The notes: a model not told the origin generated them from the sequence alone. A stretch of 64,000 nt of DNA from Mucilaginibacter sp. 44-25 (GCA_001898335.1 MKTS01000010.1:1-64000), one strand, 5' to 3'. Shown: positions 34,985-43,902, counted from the stretch's first letter. Made by a program: numbers and translations.

Positions 34985-35945
34985 AAGCTTTGGAGGATGC
35001 ATCCGCTACGTGGTACAAAAATATGATGCGGTCGTATTGGATGCCGCAGGCGTAAGAATGCAGCAGGTCAACCAAATCATCAATGATTTTAACCTGCAAC
35101 GAAAGTACAATCCCAATTTAGGAAAGGCCGTTGGCCATATTGCTTTGAGTTGGAGCGTAAACGATGCCGCTAAGTTGAACGATGAGATAATGGTAAATAT
35201 GGCTAAAGAGTATCTGCAAAAAATGAAGATACAAGACACACAGTACCTGATTGTTAAGCACAGGGACAAAGATCATCCGCATATTCACATCGTTTACAAC
35301 AGGGTAAGCAACAATGGTAAAACCATATCCGATAACTTTCAAAAGCAGCGAAATGTACAGGTAGCAAAGGAACTGACCATAAAGCATGGCCTTTATATCT
35401 CACCGGGTAAAGAACGGGTCAACCGCCAACAGCTAAAAGGCGAGGACAAAATCAAATATGAATTATTTGATGCTATCAGTACGGCCAGCAAAAAAGTAAA
35501 AAATATCAATGAGCTAAAGCAGGTATTGGCTAAGCAGGGCATTGTTACCCACTTAAAATATAGAAGCGGTACCACCGAGGTGCAGGGCATTAGTTTCAGC
35601 AAAGGCGAATATAAATATAAAGGATCAGAGATAGACCGGAGTTTAAGTTATGCAAAGCTTAGCCAGGCAATAGAACAACAGCAGGCTAAACCGGAAAAGA
35701 GTTTGGCAGACCAGCTAAGAGAAGTAATGGAAAACGCAAAGCAGGAAAGAGAAAGTCAGGACAAGACTGAACAAACCACTTATTTAAAGCCGGAGCCGGA
35801 AACCCATTACCTGAGGCAATCGCTATCAGCAGGAGCGGATTTATTAGGTGGCATGCTTGGCAATATAGCCGACGACGATGACAGCCCGGAAAGAAGACGG
35901 CGAAAGAAAAATGAACAACAGCAAAGTAGAGGAATATCAAGATGA
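34959..35945 (+). CDS. Relaxase/mobilization nuclease
   Basis: A 328-residue relaxase of the PF03432 type. It nicks oriT and attaches to the 5' end. The metal-binding histidine triad motif is seen in KDHPHIHIVYNRV (about 106-118); the N-terminal GGCIRYVVQKYDA region carries the candidate nucleophile Tyr. The C-terminal third is Gln/Lys/Arg-rich. The protein ends in QSRGISR, nearly the same as the zeta toxin's last residues. It overlaps the next gene by ATGA. Confidence 0.92.
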   Translation: MIGKVITGRSFGGCIRYVVQKYDAVVLDAAGVRMQQVNQIINDFNLQRKYNPNLGKAVGHIALSWSVNDAAKLNDEIMVNMAKEYLQKMKIQDTQYLIVKHRDKDHPHIHIVYNRVSNNGKTISDNFQKQRNVQVAKELTIKHGLYISPGKERVNRQQLKGEDKIKYELFDAISTASKKVKNINELKQVLAKQGIVTHLKYRSGTTEVQGISFSKGEYKYKGSEIDRSLSYAKLSQAIEQQQAKPEKSLADQLREVMENAKQERESQDKTEQTTYLKPEPETHYLRQSLSAGADLLGGMLGNIADDDDSPERRRRKKNEQQQSRGISR

Positions 35946-36529
35946 AAGAAATAGATGAACTAAACCAAAGGATAAATGGAGTAGATGAACTTATTGACAC
36001 CTTAGTCAAAACCAACACGGATATGGAAAGAAGACAAGCAAAACTCGAAGAGCATATAGAGAATATTAAAGACCTTGTTCCTAGAATTAAAGCAATGGAA
36101 AGTAAAACGAATTATCCTGAGGTTTATATACCTGACTACAGTGAAGAGTTCGGACAGATCTTTGCGGAAATTCAAAAAGCTTATGCCGAATCCGGCAAAG
36201 AAACGTCCACTGCATCCTTCCAAAAAGTTATAGATAAAATAGACGCCTTGAATATAGATATAAGGGCATTGGCTAAACGTTACTTTGATCCAAAGACGAG
36301 TTGGCTGCTTATCATTTGCAGCATACTCATCCTACTGGTAGCCGCATTGACAGGTACGACAATGGGCTTCGCATTCGAAGCATATGAATTTAAACTGAAA
36401 AACAACGCTGAAAATATATCAACTAGAGATACTGTTAACCGGTTCTCCCCAAATAAAACTTTTAAAAAACATAAAGTGAAAGCTGGAAGAATAAAACAGT
36501 TTTTGCACCATACAGACAAAACAGAATAA
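35942..36529 (+). CDS. Hypothetical coiled-coil membrane protein of the mob operon
   Basis: A 195-residue protein I cannot name. A coiled coil (about 1-60) is followed by a helical stretch, one TM helix (about 120-142), and a basic C-terminal tail. The start overlaps the relaxase stop (ATGA), so translational coupling is likely. In Bacteroidota mob operons a similarly built protein often follows the relaxase; its role in transfer is unknown. Confidence 0.7.
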   Translation: MKEIDELNQRINGVDELIDTLVKTNTDMERRQAKLEEHIENIKDLVPRIKAMESKTNYPEVYIPDYSEEFGQIFAEIQKAYAESGKETSTASFQKVIDKIDALNIDIRALAKRYFDPKTSWLLIICSILILLVAALTGTTMGFAFEAYEFKLKNNAENISTRDTVNRFSPNKTFKKHKVKAGRIKQFLHHTDKTE

Positions 36530-36552
36530 GTGAACCCTTTATTTGTAAGACA

Positions 36553-36951
36553 ATGAACAAAACGTTAAATTTGAATAAGTTTGAGAAGAACAGCGAACTT
36601 AGCATTTTTATAAATGCTAAACATGAGCCAATTGGTGTATTAATTCCATTGGAGCAATGGAAAAAGATAGCACCTACGGTAGATAAAAATTCTGAACTGC
36701 ATCAACTAATGGATCAATTAACATTTAAACCGATTTTTGAACGTTCTTTAAAAGAGCAGAATAATTGGCTGGATCAGGAAATTGAACAGGTTGAAGCAGA
36801 ACACCTGCAAAAAGGATTATATAATATTTATCAGGACGATACATATTGCAAAGACAAAGATGTCTTTATACATCAATATACTGACCACCGTGAACTTGTA
36901 AAAGTAAATGCGGATACGGGCCAAACCCAAACTATCAGGAGAAGTTTCTAA
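36553..36951 (+). CDS. Antitoxin-like protein upstream of zeta toxin
   Basis: A 132-residue protein. The N-terminal region FINAKHEPIGVLIPLEQWKKI resembles Phd/YefM-type antitoxin N-domains, in which a strand leads into a V-L-I-P-L-E-x-W helix. The rest is acidic and helical (residues 55-95), as expected for a toxin-wrapping segment. Its stop overlaps the toxin ATG by one base, the classic antitoxin-toxin arrangement. The assignment is from layout and this weak resemblance. Confidence 0.6.
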   Translation: MNKTLNLNKFEKNSELSIFINAKHEPIGVLIPLEQWKKIAPTVDKNSELHQLMDQLTFKPIFERSLKEQNNWLDQEIEQVEAEHLQKGLYNIYQDDTYCKDKDVFIHQYTDHRELVKVNADTGQTQTIRRSF

Positions 36952-37640
36952 TGAAGCATCCACAATTGTATGTTTTTGCCGGACCCAATGGTGCCGGTAA
37001 GAGCACGCTGTCGGCGAGTATGCTTTTGCCTGGTACGCCCATATTTGACGGTGATAAGGAGTTTGCATTGTTAAAGAAAGAATTCCCGTCCACCGATAGT
37101 GGCAATCTCTACGAAGCCGTAAATGGGCATATATTTTCCGATTGGAAGAATAAAGCAATGGAACAGTCGCTCGATTGTGCCTTTGAAACTAATTTCAGAT
37201 CCTCAGAGGTGATGAGCTCTGTAACTGAATTTAAAAAATCTGGTTATCAAGCCAGGCTCATCTTTTTCGGACTTGATAGCCTGGAGGCTTCTATCGAACG
37301 CGTAAAACTTCGGGTGGCGAATGGTGGTCATCAGGTTAGCCTGGATAATATAAAAGCTAATTATGAAATGGGATTGAAGAATTTGACTAAATACTATCAA
37401 GATTTCGACTCTGTTCACTTAGTGAAAAGCTTTGCATCAAATGAGTTAGATAGGAAGCTAACCTCCTATTTAACAATCGAGGCTGGCCAAATTGAGGAGC
37501 GAGCAGAATTAATTCCTGATTGGGCGAATGACCTTGTAAAAACTGCTGAGTTAAATCAATATGCAAAAATCATGGACAAGCAGCAACCCGAACAGAATCA
37601 AGAAAATAAAAAAGATCAATCACGTGGAATTGGTCGGTAA
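36951..37640 (+). CDS. Zeta-toxin family kinase
   Basis: A 229-residue P-loop kinase. Walker A is GPNGAGKST (residues 11-19); the substrate-side FETNF motif and a later FFGLDSLEASIERV fit zeta toxins, which phosphorylate UDP-N-acetylglucosamine or related nucleotide sugars. The last ~20 residues are a Gln/Lys-rich tail ending QSRGIGR, mirroring the relaxase tail. It ends the mob operon, 1 bp before a large palindrome. Confidence 0.85.
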   Translation: MKHPQLYVFAGPNGAGKSTLSASMLLPGTPIFDGDKEFALLKKEFPSTDSGNLYEAVNGHIFSDWKNKAMEQSLDCAFETNFRSSEVMSSVTEFKKSGYQARLIFFGLDSLEASIERVKLRVANGGHQVSLDNIKANYEMGLKNLTKYYQDFDSVHLVKSFASNELDRKLTSYLTIEAGQIEERAELIPDWANDLVKTAELNQYAKIMDKQQPEQNQENKKDQSRGIGR

Positions 37641-37798
37641 CCATTCCATTTCACCGCGCTCGGCAAAGTTACCGACCGGCGGATGAAATGTAAAGGCTAT
37701 ACAAGCGAAGCATTTTAATTTGTTTTTTAGCGGTGCTTCGGCCTTGACATTTCATCCACCTTGCGCTTTTGGTGCCTAAGCGTTGAAAATGGAATGGT
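37640..37798. repeat. 159-bp nested palindrome at the end of the mobilization module
   Basis: There are three concentric stems. The outer is ACCATTCCATTT (37640-37651) with AAATGGAATGGT (37787-37798), perfect over 12 bp. The middle is 37681-37697 with 37741-37757, 16 of 17 paired, starting GGATGAAATGT. The inner is CGAAGCA (37706-37712) with TGCTTCG (37734-37740). It covers most of the 274-bp gap between the zeta toxin and the convergent MBL gene. No coding sequence is seen. Confidence 0.75.
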
Positions 37799-37914
37799 GA
37801 ATTCAACTACTAATTAAGTTAGAATTTTATCTGTAAAAGAAATGTCTTTAATAACAAGAACCTTATCATAAAGGAACATTTTTATGATAGTAAGGACAAG
37901 CAGGAAAGCCACCT

Positions 37915-38577
37915 TTAATCAATTTCTACACTAAACCCAGCCTCTCCGGCAGCATAAAATTCAATATTTCTCTTCTTGAAATGTTTAGCGTAGTTCTCAT
38001 ACCGTTGCTTCAGAAAAAAGTCTTTCGCATACCCGTCGTGAACCGGAAGTATATGCTTTGGATGAATTTTGTCGCCAAATTCAGCAACTTTCAATTCGGT
38101 GGTAAAGGGTGCCATGATTGGAAGAATCAATAAATTTATTCCTTCATATGCATAAAGCTTTTGCTCAAACGAATCAACCGGATTCAATATTTTACTGTCA
38201 ATAACGTAAGCTTGCATATCCGGCAAGGGGCTATCCAGTATATGCTCGTGAGCAACATTCAAAACCTTCAAACTAAAAGGACCAATTGTCATTTCGCCTT
38301 CTTCGACAAGAATACTTTCCAAACCATTGGCAAAAAGTTCTTTCGAAACTTCTGCGTTAGTATAAATAGTAGCCTTGCTTAGTTCAATTATCTTTTTCAA
38401 ATTCTCCATATCCAAATGGTCGGGATGATTGTGGGTGATAATCACCGATTGCACATCGTTAAACATTTCCGCTGTGACCAACCCTTCAGCAAAAGAAAAC
38501 TTTCCAAGATCAAATAGAATTTTAAAGCCAGTTTTTTCAAATAAAAGACAAGAATGAATGTATTTTGTAATCTTCAC
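37915..38577 (-). CDS. MBL-fold metal-dependent hydrolase (UlaG-like)
   Basis: A 220-residue metallo-beta-lactamase-fold protein. The metal motif is THNHPDHLD (HxHxDH), with further ligands in NVAHEH and LPVHDG. No signal peptide is present, so it is cytoplasmic. The closest style is UlaG/metal-dependent hydrolase proteins of broad or unknown substrate. It forms a minus-strand pair with the DUF3606 gene 4 bp upstream and faces the mob operon convergently. Confidence 0.83.
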   Translation of the reverse strand: MKITKYIHSCLLFEKTGFKILFDLGKFSFAEGLVTAEMFNDVQSVIITHNHPDHLDMENLKKIIELSKATIYTNAEVSKELFANGLESILVEEGEMTIGPFSLKVLNVAHEHILDSPLPDMQAYVIDSKILNPVDSFEQKLYAYEGINLLILPIMAPFTTELKVAEFGDKIHPKHILPVHDGYAKDFFLKQRYENYAKHFKKRNIEFYAAGEAGFSVEID

Positions 38578-38581
38578 TACC

Positions 38582-38755
38582 TTATTTTTTTAAGTACTTT
38601 TCTATTTCTTCTGTAGAGTTTCCTACTTTACTTATTGCGGACTTTAATTCATCGACTGAAATTTTAAAGTGTTTTGCCCAATACTCAAAATCATAAGCCT
38701 CACTCGATTCAAATTCCCTTTCGTCGCGCTCTTTAGCATTTATCGATTCATCCAT
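38582..38755 (-). CDS. DUF3606 domain small protein
   Basis: A 57-residue protein read directly from the sequence: it starts MDESINAKERDEREF, has FEYWAKHFKISVDELKSAI and ends with VGNSTEEIEKYL. This is the DUF3606 pattern (an acidic start, YWAKxF, a LK helix and VGxS). Function unknown. It lies 4 bp upstream of the MBL gene on the same strand. Confidence 0.8.
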   Translation of the reverse strand: MDESINAKERDEREFESSEAYDFEYWAKHFKISVDELKSAISKVGNSTEEIEKYLKK

Positions 38756-38941
38756 GTTTTAATTATTTATCTACTCAATAACACTAAGCACAGGTTATGG
38801 TTTCATTACCTGAGATTATACTTGTTTAACGAGTTATCTTATAATTAGTAAAGCCTGCAATAGCTTAATTGTCATGGCTTACCGCCCTATAAAGCAAATC
38901 GTTGCTAACTAATTAGACATTTTGTTGTTTATGAAACACTT

Positions 38942-39331
38942 ATGTCAACCGAAGAAAACAAGCCAACTTCAAACCCCAGCGATCACCTCGCTAATGAAAG
39001 AACATTTTTAGCCTGGATCAGGACCAGTGTTGCCATAATGGGCTTTGGCTTTGTGGTGGTAAAATTTGCGCTTTTTATTAAACAGATCTCATTGGTCTTG
39101 AATACCAAACAAACCGTATTACCCGGCAAAGGTTATTCTACACAAATAGGAATCTTGCTGGTTGGCATTGGTGCTTTTATGGCTTTGTATTCGTACCTGA
39201 GATATCGAAATACGGAAAAGCAATTATTAAATAAGGCCTATAAGCCATCACAGCTTCCTTCACTTTTACTAACCCTAGCTATTGTGATAGTAGGTGCCTT
39301 ATTAGTAATCTACCTGATACCTGGTTTATAA
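38942..39331 (+). CDS. DUF202 (YidH-type) membrane protein
   Basis: A 129-residue protein with three TM helices (about 28-50, 75-95, 105-127). The family signature DHLANERTFLAWIRTSVAIMG is at residues 14-34. DUF202 proteins are small inner-membrane proteins of unknown function. It is the first plus-strand gene of the cargo region. Confidence 0.88.
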   Translation: MSTEENKPTSNPSDHLANERTFLAWIRTSVAIMGFGFVVVKFALFIKQISLVLNTKQTVLPGKGYSTQIGILLVGIGAFMALYSYLRYRNTEKQLLNKAYKPSQLPSLLLTLAIVIVGALLVIYLIPGL

Positions 39332-39401
39332 TTAAAATGTTTTATAACTTTTAGTTATTGAACATCATTAATCATGATAAAAATACCCCTCATTCTGTAA
39401 T

Positions 39402-39409
39402 TACTTTTG
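39402..39409 (+). promoter_or_regulatory. Possible -7 box upstream of the PepSY-like gene
   Basis: TACTTTTG matches TAnnTTTG, 30 bp before the ATG at 39440. No clear TTG lies at the expected -33 spacing, so support is weak. Confidence 0.3.
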
Positions 39410-39439
39410 ATGTATTAAATAACAACAAAATATTACAAA

Positions 39440-39928
39440 ATGAAAAACTCAATAATCAAAACAGCACTTATCCTGATGGTATTAGGATTTACAATTAACT
39501 CCAATGCTGCAACGGGCGGTGTAAAAGCGCCAGAACAAGTTACGGCTGAATTTACAGCTAAATATCCCGGCGCAGTACTTAAGGATTGGAAAATGGATAA
39601 AGCCGGTTACAAGGCAGAATTTAAGCTTAACCATAAAAAATATACCGCCGTTTATGCTGCAGACGGAACCTGGTTGAAGAGCTCGACAAAGTTGAACTGG
39701 ACGAAGGATATGCCGGTGGCTGTTAAAAATGCACTAAAGAAGGGCAAATATGCGTCGTTCTATGAGGATGAAATTAAGGAAGTCACCACAAATACAGGAA
39801 CGCAGTATATTTTAACTATTGACAATCATAACGGAAGTACAATGGCTACCGAGGGTTATGGCTCATGGGAAGATTACCAGATAATTTACGACATTAACGG
39901 CGCTATTTTAAGCGTAAAAGAATTATAA
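39440..39928 (+). CDS. Periplasmic PepSY-like (PF11396-type) protein
   Basis: A 162-residue exported protein with a signal peptide (1-24, ending SNAA). Two weak PepSY-like repeats follow: VTAEFTAKYPGAVLKDWKMDKAGYKAEF near 35-62, and VAVKNALKKGKYASFYEDEIKEV near 93-115. These small two-repeat proteins are common in Bacteroidota; function is unknown. The cytochrome gene follows by 26 bp. Confidence 0.78.
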   Translation: MKNSIIKTALILMVLGFTINSNAATGGVKAPEQVTAEFTAKYPGAVLKDWKMDKAGYKAEFKLNHKKYTAVYAADGTWLKSSTKLNWTKDMPVAVKNALKKGKYASFYEDEIKEVTTNTGTQYILTIDNHNGSTMATEGYGSWEDYQIIYDINGAILSVKEL

Positions 39929-39954
39929 TAATCCTCTTAATAAATAATAGTATC

Positions 39955-41058
39955 ATGCAACCCGAAGAAGAAAAAGAACTGGTTAAAACGATAGTGAAGG
40001 TATCACGCTATACGATTTATATAACGTTGATTGCTGTAGCATGTATGGCAATTACAATAGTTTCCTTATTCAATAACGGATCGGGAACTACAGCAAGCCC
40101 CAAAGCAAATGAGGGCGCAGCTACAACCAGTGTTACTGCTCCTTCATCTCCGCTTGCCGCAGCTGGAACTACGCCGAGAGCCATACCTGAAGATGCCTGG
40201 AAAGCGCCGGATGAAAGCACCATCCCGGCAGGAAAAGCAGGCGACATGATTCGTTATGGAAAAGAGCTTTTAGTACATACATCTCAATATTTTGGCCCGC
40301 AGGGTTCGGTTGCGCATATTACCAACGGCATGAACTGCCAGAATTGTCACCTTGCAGGCGGCACTAAATTGTTCGGAAACGATTACGCCGGTTTCATTGC
40401 CAGCTATCCAAAAATGAGTGGGCGCAGCGGTAAGATAGAGCCAGCTTCAGAACGAATAGCGGAATGTTTTGAACGCAGCCTGGCAGGTAAAGTACCGGAT
40501 ACTTCAAAAAAAGAGATCCAATCTATATTGGCCTATATGAAATGGATCGGTAAGGATGTAAAAAAAGGGCAGAAACTATTCGGAAGTGCAACAGAAAAGT
40601 TGGCCTTCATGGATGGGGCTGCCGATCCGATAAAAGGAAAAGCGGTTTTTACCATGAAATGTCAAAGCTGTCACGGCAATAACGGAGAAGGCATGTTAGC
40701 TGCCGATAAAAAATCCTACACCAATCCGCCTCTATGGGGTAAGGATAGTTATAATGATGGTGCGGGTATGTACAGGCTGACTAATCTTGCCGGATTTGTT
40801 AAAAACAATATGCCTTTCGGCGCCACTTATGAAAGCCCGCAGCTGACAGATGAAGAAGCCTGGAACGTAGCAGCCTTTATTAACACCCAACCCCGTCCGC
40901 ACAAAGACCAGCACAATGACTGGAAGGATTTGAAAAAGAAACCGATAGATTTTCCTTTTGGGCCGTATGCGGATGCCTTTAGCGAAAAACAGCACAAACT
41001 TGGCCCCTTTAAGCCAATCAAAGACGCACAAAAAGAATTAACCGTTAAAAAATCATAA
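39955..41058 (+). CDS. Membrane-anchored diheme cytochrome c, TsdA-like (thiosulfate dehydrogenase-type)
   Basis: A 367-residue protein. One TM anchor (about 17-38) and a Pro/Ala/Ser linker precede two cytochrome c domains with heme motifs Cys128-Cys131-His132 and Cys236-Cys239-His240. The segment ERIAECFERSLAGK (about 167-180) strongly recalls TsdA, where a Cys in this region is the unusual distal ligand of the first heme; Cys171 is the candidate here. TsdA enzymes oxidise thiosulfate to tetrathionate or the reverse. The surrounding DsrE, sulfur carriers and YeeE genes fit this role; the exact activity is inferred. Confidence 0.8.
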   Translation: MQPEEEKELVKTIVKVSRYTIYITLIAVACMAITIVSLFNNGSGTTASPKANEGAATTSVTAPSSPLAAAGTTPRAIPEDAWKAPDESTIPAGKAGDMIRYGKELLVHTSQYFGPQGSVAHITNGMNCQNCHLAGGTKLFGNDYAGFIASYPKMSGRSGKIEPASERIAECFERSLAGKVPDTSKKEIQSILAYMKWIGKDVKKGQKLFGSATEKLAFMDGAADPIKGKAVFTMKCQSCHGNNGEGMLAADKKSYTNPPLWGKDSYNDGAGMYRLTNLAGFVKNNMPFGATYESPQLTDEEAWNVAAFINTQPRPHKDQHNDWKDLKKKPIDFPFGPYADAFSEKQHKLGPFKPIKDAQKELTVKKS

Positions 41059-41069
41059 ACATAAAAACC

Positions 41070-41525
41070 ATGAAAAAGTACACCTTAATTTTAGTAGCCT
41101 TCGCCTTTTTAACTTTTGTAAAAACAGCAAGCGCCCAAACCGATCCTGCAGCTTTTACCGGCGCGACAGCAAAGTTGAAGCATTACGATGCGCTGTATAT
41201 CCTGAATTCAAACGACGATAAAAAAATAAAGGCCACGCTGCGCAATATTGACAACGCGCTGGAAGATGTCCGCCTGAAAGGCAAATTGCATGTGGAGCTT
41301 ATCGCTTTCGGCGATGGCGTTGCCGTTTATATGAAGAGCGACGCATATGAGCAAACGCTGAAAGACCTTCAGGCCAAAGGTGTTGTTTTAGCTCAATGCA
41401 GCAATACGATCAAAGAACGAAAAATAGATAAAAACGACCTATTCCCGTTTGTATCATACGTACCTAGCGGTAATGGCGAGATCATCATCCGCCAGTATGA
41501 AGGCTGGGCTGTAGTTCATCCATAA
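41070..41525 (+). CDS. Exported DsrE/DsrF-like protein
   Basis: A 151-residue protein with a signal peptide (1-22, ending ASAQ) and a DsrE-like fold. One Cys is conserved in the typical late position (VVLAQCSN, Cys110). Cytoplasmic DsrE proteins carry sulfane sulfur on a cysteine; periplasmic members next to cytochromes occur in sulfur-oxidising operons. The gene lies 11 bp after the cytochrome gene. Confidence 0.82.
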   Translation: MKKYTLILVAFAFLTFVKTASAQTDPAAFTGATAKLKHYDALYILNSNDDKKIKATLRNIDNALEDVRLKGKLHVELIAFGDGVAVYMKSDAYEQTLKDLQAKGVVLAQCSNTIKERKIDKNDLFPFVSYVPSGNGEIIIRQYEGWAVVHP

Positions 41526-41569
41526 CCTCCTTATCATTTCTAAAAATCATTTACAACCATTAAAGTCAA

Positions 41570-42490
41570 ATGAAAAGTTATAAAAATATATTGTTTAGCG
41601 TAGCGGCACTTATTGCATGCAGCAGCCAGGTTAAAGCGCAGGATCACCGTTTTGATCCGCCGTGGAACAGCCCTCCCGAAAGTAAGGTCATGTTTACCGT
41701 GCCGGGCGTAGATAACGTACCCGATCTATTCGGCGATATCAACGATCCCCAGTTAGTCGTGTTCTTTGCCGGTAACCAGTTTATGTGCCTGGATGATATG
41801 ATGGCGGCATTTAAGAAGGCTTATCCACAATACCAGCGGGTATTTGCGGAAACGTTGCCTCCGGGCATTTTAGCCAAACAAATTATGGGTGGCTCGATCA
41901 CCATCGGTAACCTGCGTATCACGCTTAAACCTGATGTTTATACCGCAGGAAAAAACCGCACGGATCAAATGCCGGAATATTTCAGCAAAACCGAAGCCTA
42001 TGCCTATAACCGTTTAGCCATAATGGTACAGAAAGGCAATCCGAAAAATATTAAAGGATTAAAAGATTTAGGGCAGGCTGCGATCCGTGTTAGTATGCCG
42101 AACCCGGATTTTGAAGGGATAGGTAAACGCATTGAGCAGGCTTACGTACTTGCGGGAACAGAATCTTTGCGTAAGACCATTATGGAAGATAAGGTAAAAG
42201 ATAGTACCACTTACCTTACCCAGATCCACCATCGTCAATCACCGATGCGTATTATGTACGGTCAATCGGACGCAGCACCGGTATGGTATAGTGAGGCTTA
42301 TTACCAGGTGATGATCAAGCACCCGGTTGATATGGTCGAGATTCCCTCTGATCAGAATATCAACGCGACTTATGTTGCAGGACAACTAAAAAATGCGCCG
42401 CATGCGCAGGCAGCCAGGGATTTCATGGACTTTTTAGTTAGCCCGGCAGCCAAAGCGATATACCGCAAATACGGATTTACAACCAAATAA
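41570..42490 (+). CDS. Periplasmic solute-binding protein, ModA/sulfate-binding-like (orphan)
   Basis: A 306-residue exported protein (signal peptide 1-23, ending VKAQ) of the type II periplasmic-binding fold. FAGNQFMCLDDMMAAFKKAYPQYQRVFAET near residue 66 and the C-terminal DFMDFLVSPAAKAIYRKYGF are as in molybdate/sulfate-binding proteins. There is no ABC permease or ATPase gene in the window, so it may act as a sensor or oxyanion-carrying accessory rather than an import component. The ligand is not known. Confidence 0.8.
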   Translation: MKSYKNILFSVAALIACSSQVKAQDHRFDPPWNSPPESKVMFTVPGVDNVPDLFGDINDPQLVVFFAGNQFMCLDDMMAAFKKAYPQYQRVFAETLPPGILAKQIMGGSITIGNLRITLKPDVYTAGKNRTDQMPEYFSKTEAYAYNRLAIMVQKGNPKNIKGLKDLGQAAIRVSMPNPDFEGIGKRIEQAYVLAGTESLRKTIMEDKVKDSTTYLTQIHHRQSPMRIMYGQSDAAPVWYSEAYYQVMIKHPVDMVEIPSDQNINATYVAGQLKNAPHAQAARDFMDFLVSPAAKAIYRKYGFTTK

Positions 42491-42514
42491 TAAACGAACA
42501 TTAACATTAAAAAT

Positions 42515-43162
42515 ATGTCATTGCATTTAGGAGATTTAGCTCCAAACTTTACCGCACAAACTACCATCGGGGAAATTGATTTTTATGAATACCTGGGCGA
42601 CAGCTGGGGTGTATTATTTTCTCACCCAGCTGATTATACCCCCGTATGTACTACGGAACTGGGTAAGACAGCCCTATTAAAAGGCGAATTTGACAAACGT
42701 AATGTAAAAGCGCTTGCTTTAAGTATAGACCCGCTTGATAAGCATCTTGCCTGGATCAGCGATATTAACGAAACCCAAAATTGCAGCGTAGAATTCCCAC
42801 TGATTGCAGATGAAGATCGAAAAGTATCGATGTTATATGATATGATACATCCAAATGCGTCGGCAACAGCCACCGTTCGTTCCTTGTTTATCATCGGGCC
42901 TGATAAAAAAGTTAAACTGATGATCACCTATCCGGCATCTACCGGGCGTAATTTCAATGAAGTATTACGGGTGATAGATTCTTTACAGCTAACCGACGAA
43001 TACAGCGTAGCTACGCCAGCGAATTGGGAAGCAGGCGAGGATGTGATTATTGGCTTGGGTGTTAAGACGGAAGACATTGAATCAAAATTTCCGAAAGGGC
43101 ATCGTATTATTAAACCTTACCTGCGTTATACGCCACAGCCTTCATCAACCACGAAAGCATGA
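42515..43162 (+). CDS. 1-Cys peroxiredoxin (Prx6 type)
   Basis: A 215-residue Prx6-family peroxidase. The peroxidatic Cys45 lies in PADYTPVCTTELG. The long C-terminal extension with LRYTPQPS is typical of Prx6. It has no signal peptide and would reduce peroxides in the cytoplasm. Its stop overlaps the start of the AcfC-like gene (ATGA), so both are translated together. It is sandwiched between two binding-protein genes, an unusual setting. Confidence 0.93.
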   Translation: MSLHLGDLAPNFTAQTTIGEIDFYEYLGDSWGVLFSHPADYTPVCTTELGKTALLKGEFDKRNVKALALSIDPLDKHLAWISDINETQNCSVEFPLIADEDRKVSMLYDMIHPNASATATVRSLFIIGPDKKVKLMITYPASTGRNFNEVLRVIDSLQLTDEYSVATPANWEAGEDVIIGLGVKTEDIESKFPKGHRIIKPYLRYTPQPSSTTKA

Positions 43163-43902
43163 AAAAATATCTTTTAATAATATTTCTTATCGGGCTGATC
43201 AGCCGTGCTGCATTTGCTCAGACTGATACGCTTCATGTTTACGGCCCAGGTGGTCCGCTATCGGCGATGCAGGATTGCGCCAAAGCTTTTACCGCGAAAA
43301 CAGGTATCCCTGTAAAGGTGATGGGCGGCCCCGACCCTAAATGGCTGACCCAGGCTCAGCAAAATGCCGATGTGTTCTATGGTGGTGCTGAATATATGCT
43401 TACCCAGTTTATTCAGGCCCATCCGGGGATGGTTGATGCCGTTACACGAGTTGAGTTGTATAAAAGAAGAGCGGCCATTTTGGTCAGGCCGGGGAACCCT
43501 AAACATGTTGCAACGCTGAAGGACCTAACCAAACCGGGAATCCACGTCTTAGATGTGAATGGTGCGGGGCAGTTTGGATTATGGGAAGATATCGCGGGTA
43601 AAGAAAACCTGATCGGAGCGATACAAAATAATATTAGCAGCTCTTTTGCCAATACAGCGCTGGGCATCGAAGCCTGGAAAAAAGACAACCGTTATGATGC
43701 CTGGATTACCTATGCCTCCTGGCATCAAAACTTAAAAGAGATCACTCAGATAGTAGAATTACCAATTTCATTGCGTTTGTACCGGGGTACACCAGTTGCA
43801 TTAGCCACCAATAGTAAGCATGGCACACAGGCTAAACAATTTGTTCAGTTCCTGCAAAGCCCGGCAGGTCATACGATATTTGAAAAATGGGGTTGGGAAT
43901 AA
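43159..43902 (+). CDS. AcfC-like periplasmic binding protein (orphan)
   Basis: A 247-residue exported protein with a signal peptide (1-20, ending AFAQ). LHVYGPGGPLSAMQDCAKAF near residue 25, then DPKWLTQAQQNADVFYGGAEYML, match the accessory colonization factor AcfC group, a sulfate-binding-like fold. No transporter partner is encoded. Coupled translation with the peroxiredoxin and a 16-bp overlap with the next gene suggest a functional unit. Confidence 0.82.
   Translation: MKKYLLIIFLIGLISRAAFAQTDTLHVYGPGGPLSAMQDCAKAFTAKTGIPVKVMGGPDPKWLTQAQQNADVFYGGAEYMLTQFIQAHPGMVDAVTRVELYKRRAAILVRPGNPKHVATLKDLTKPGIHVLDVNGAGQFGLWEDIAGKENLIGAIQNNISSSFANTALGIEAWKKDNRYDAWITYASWHQNLKEITQIVELPISLRLYRGTPVALATNSKHGTQAKQFVQFLQSPAGHTIFEKWGWE

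Noticed and set aside
41570..43902. An ABC importer for the two binding proteins.
   Set aside because: No ATP-binding cassette or permease with an EAA loop is encoded in the window; the 162-residue membrane protein is too short.
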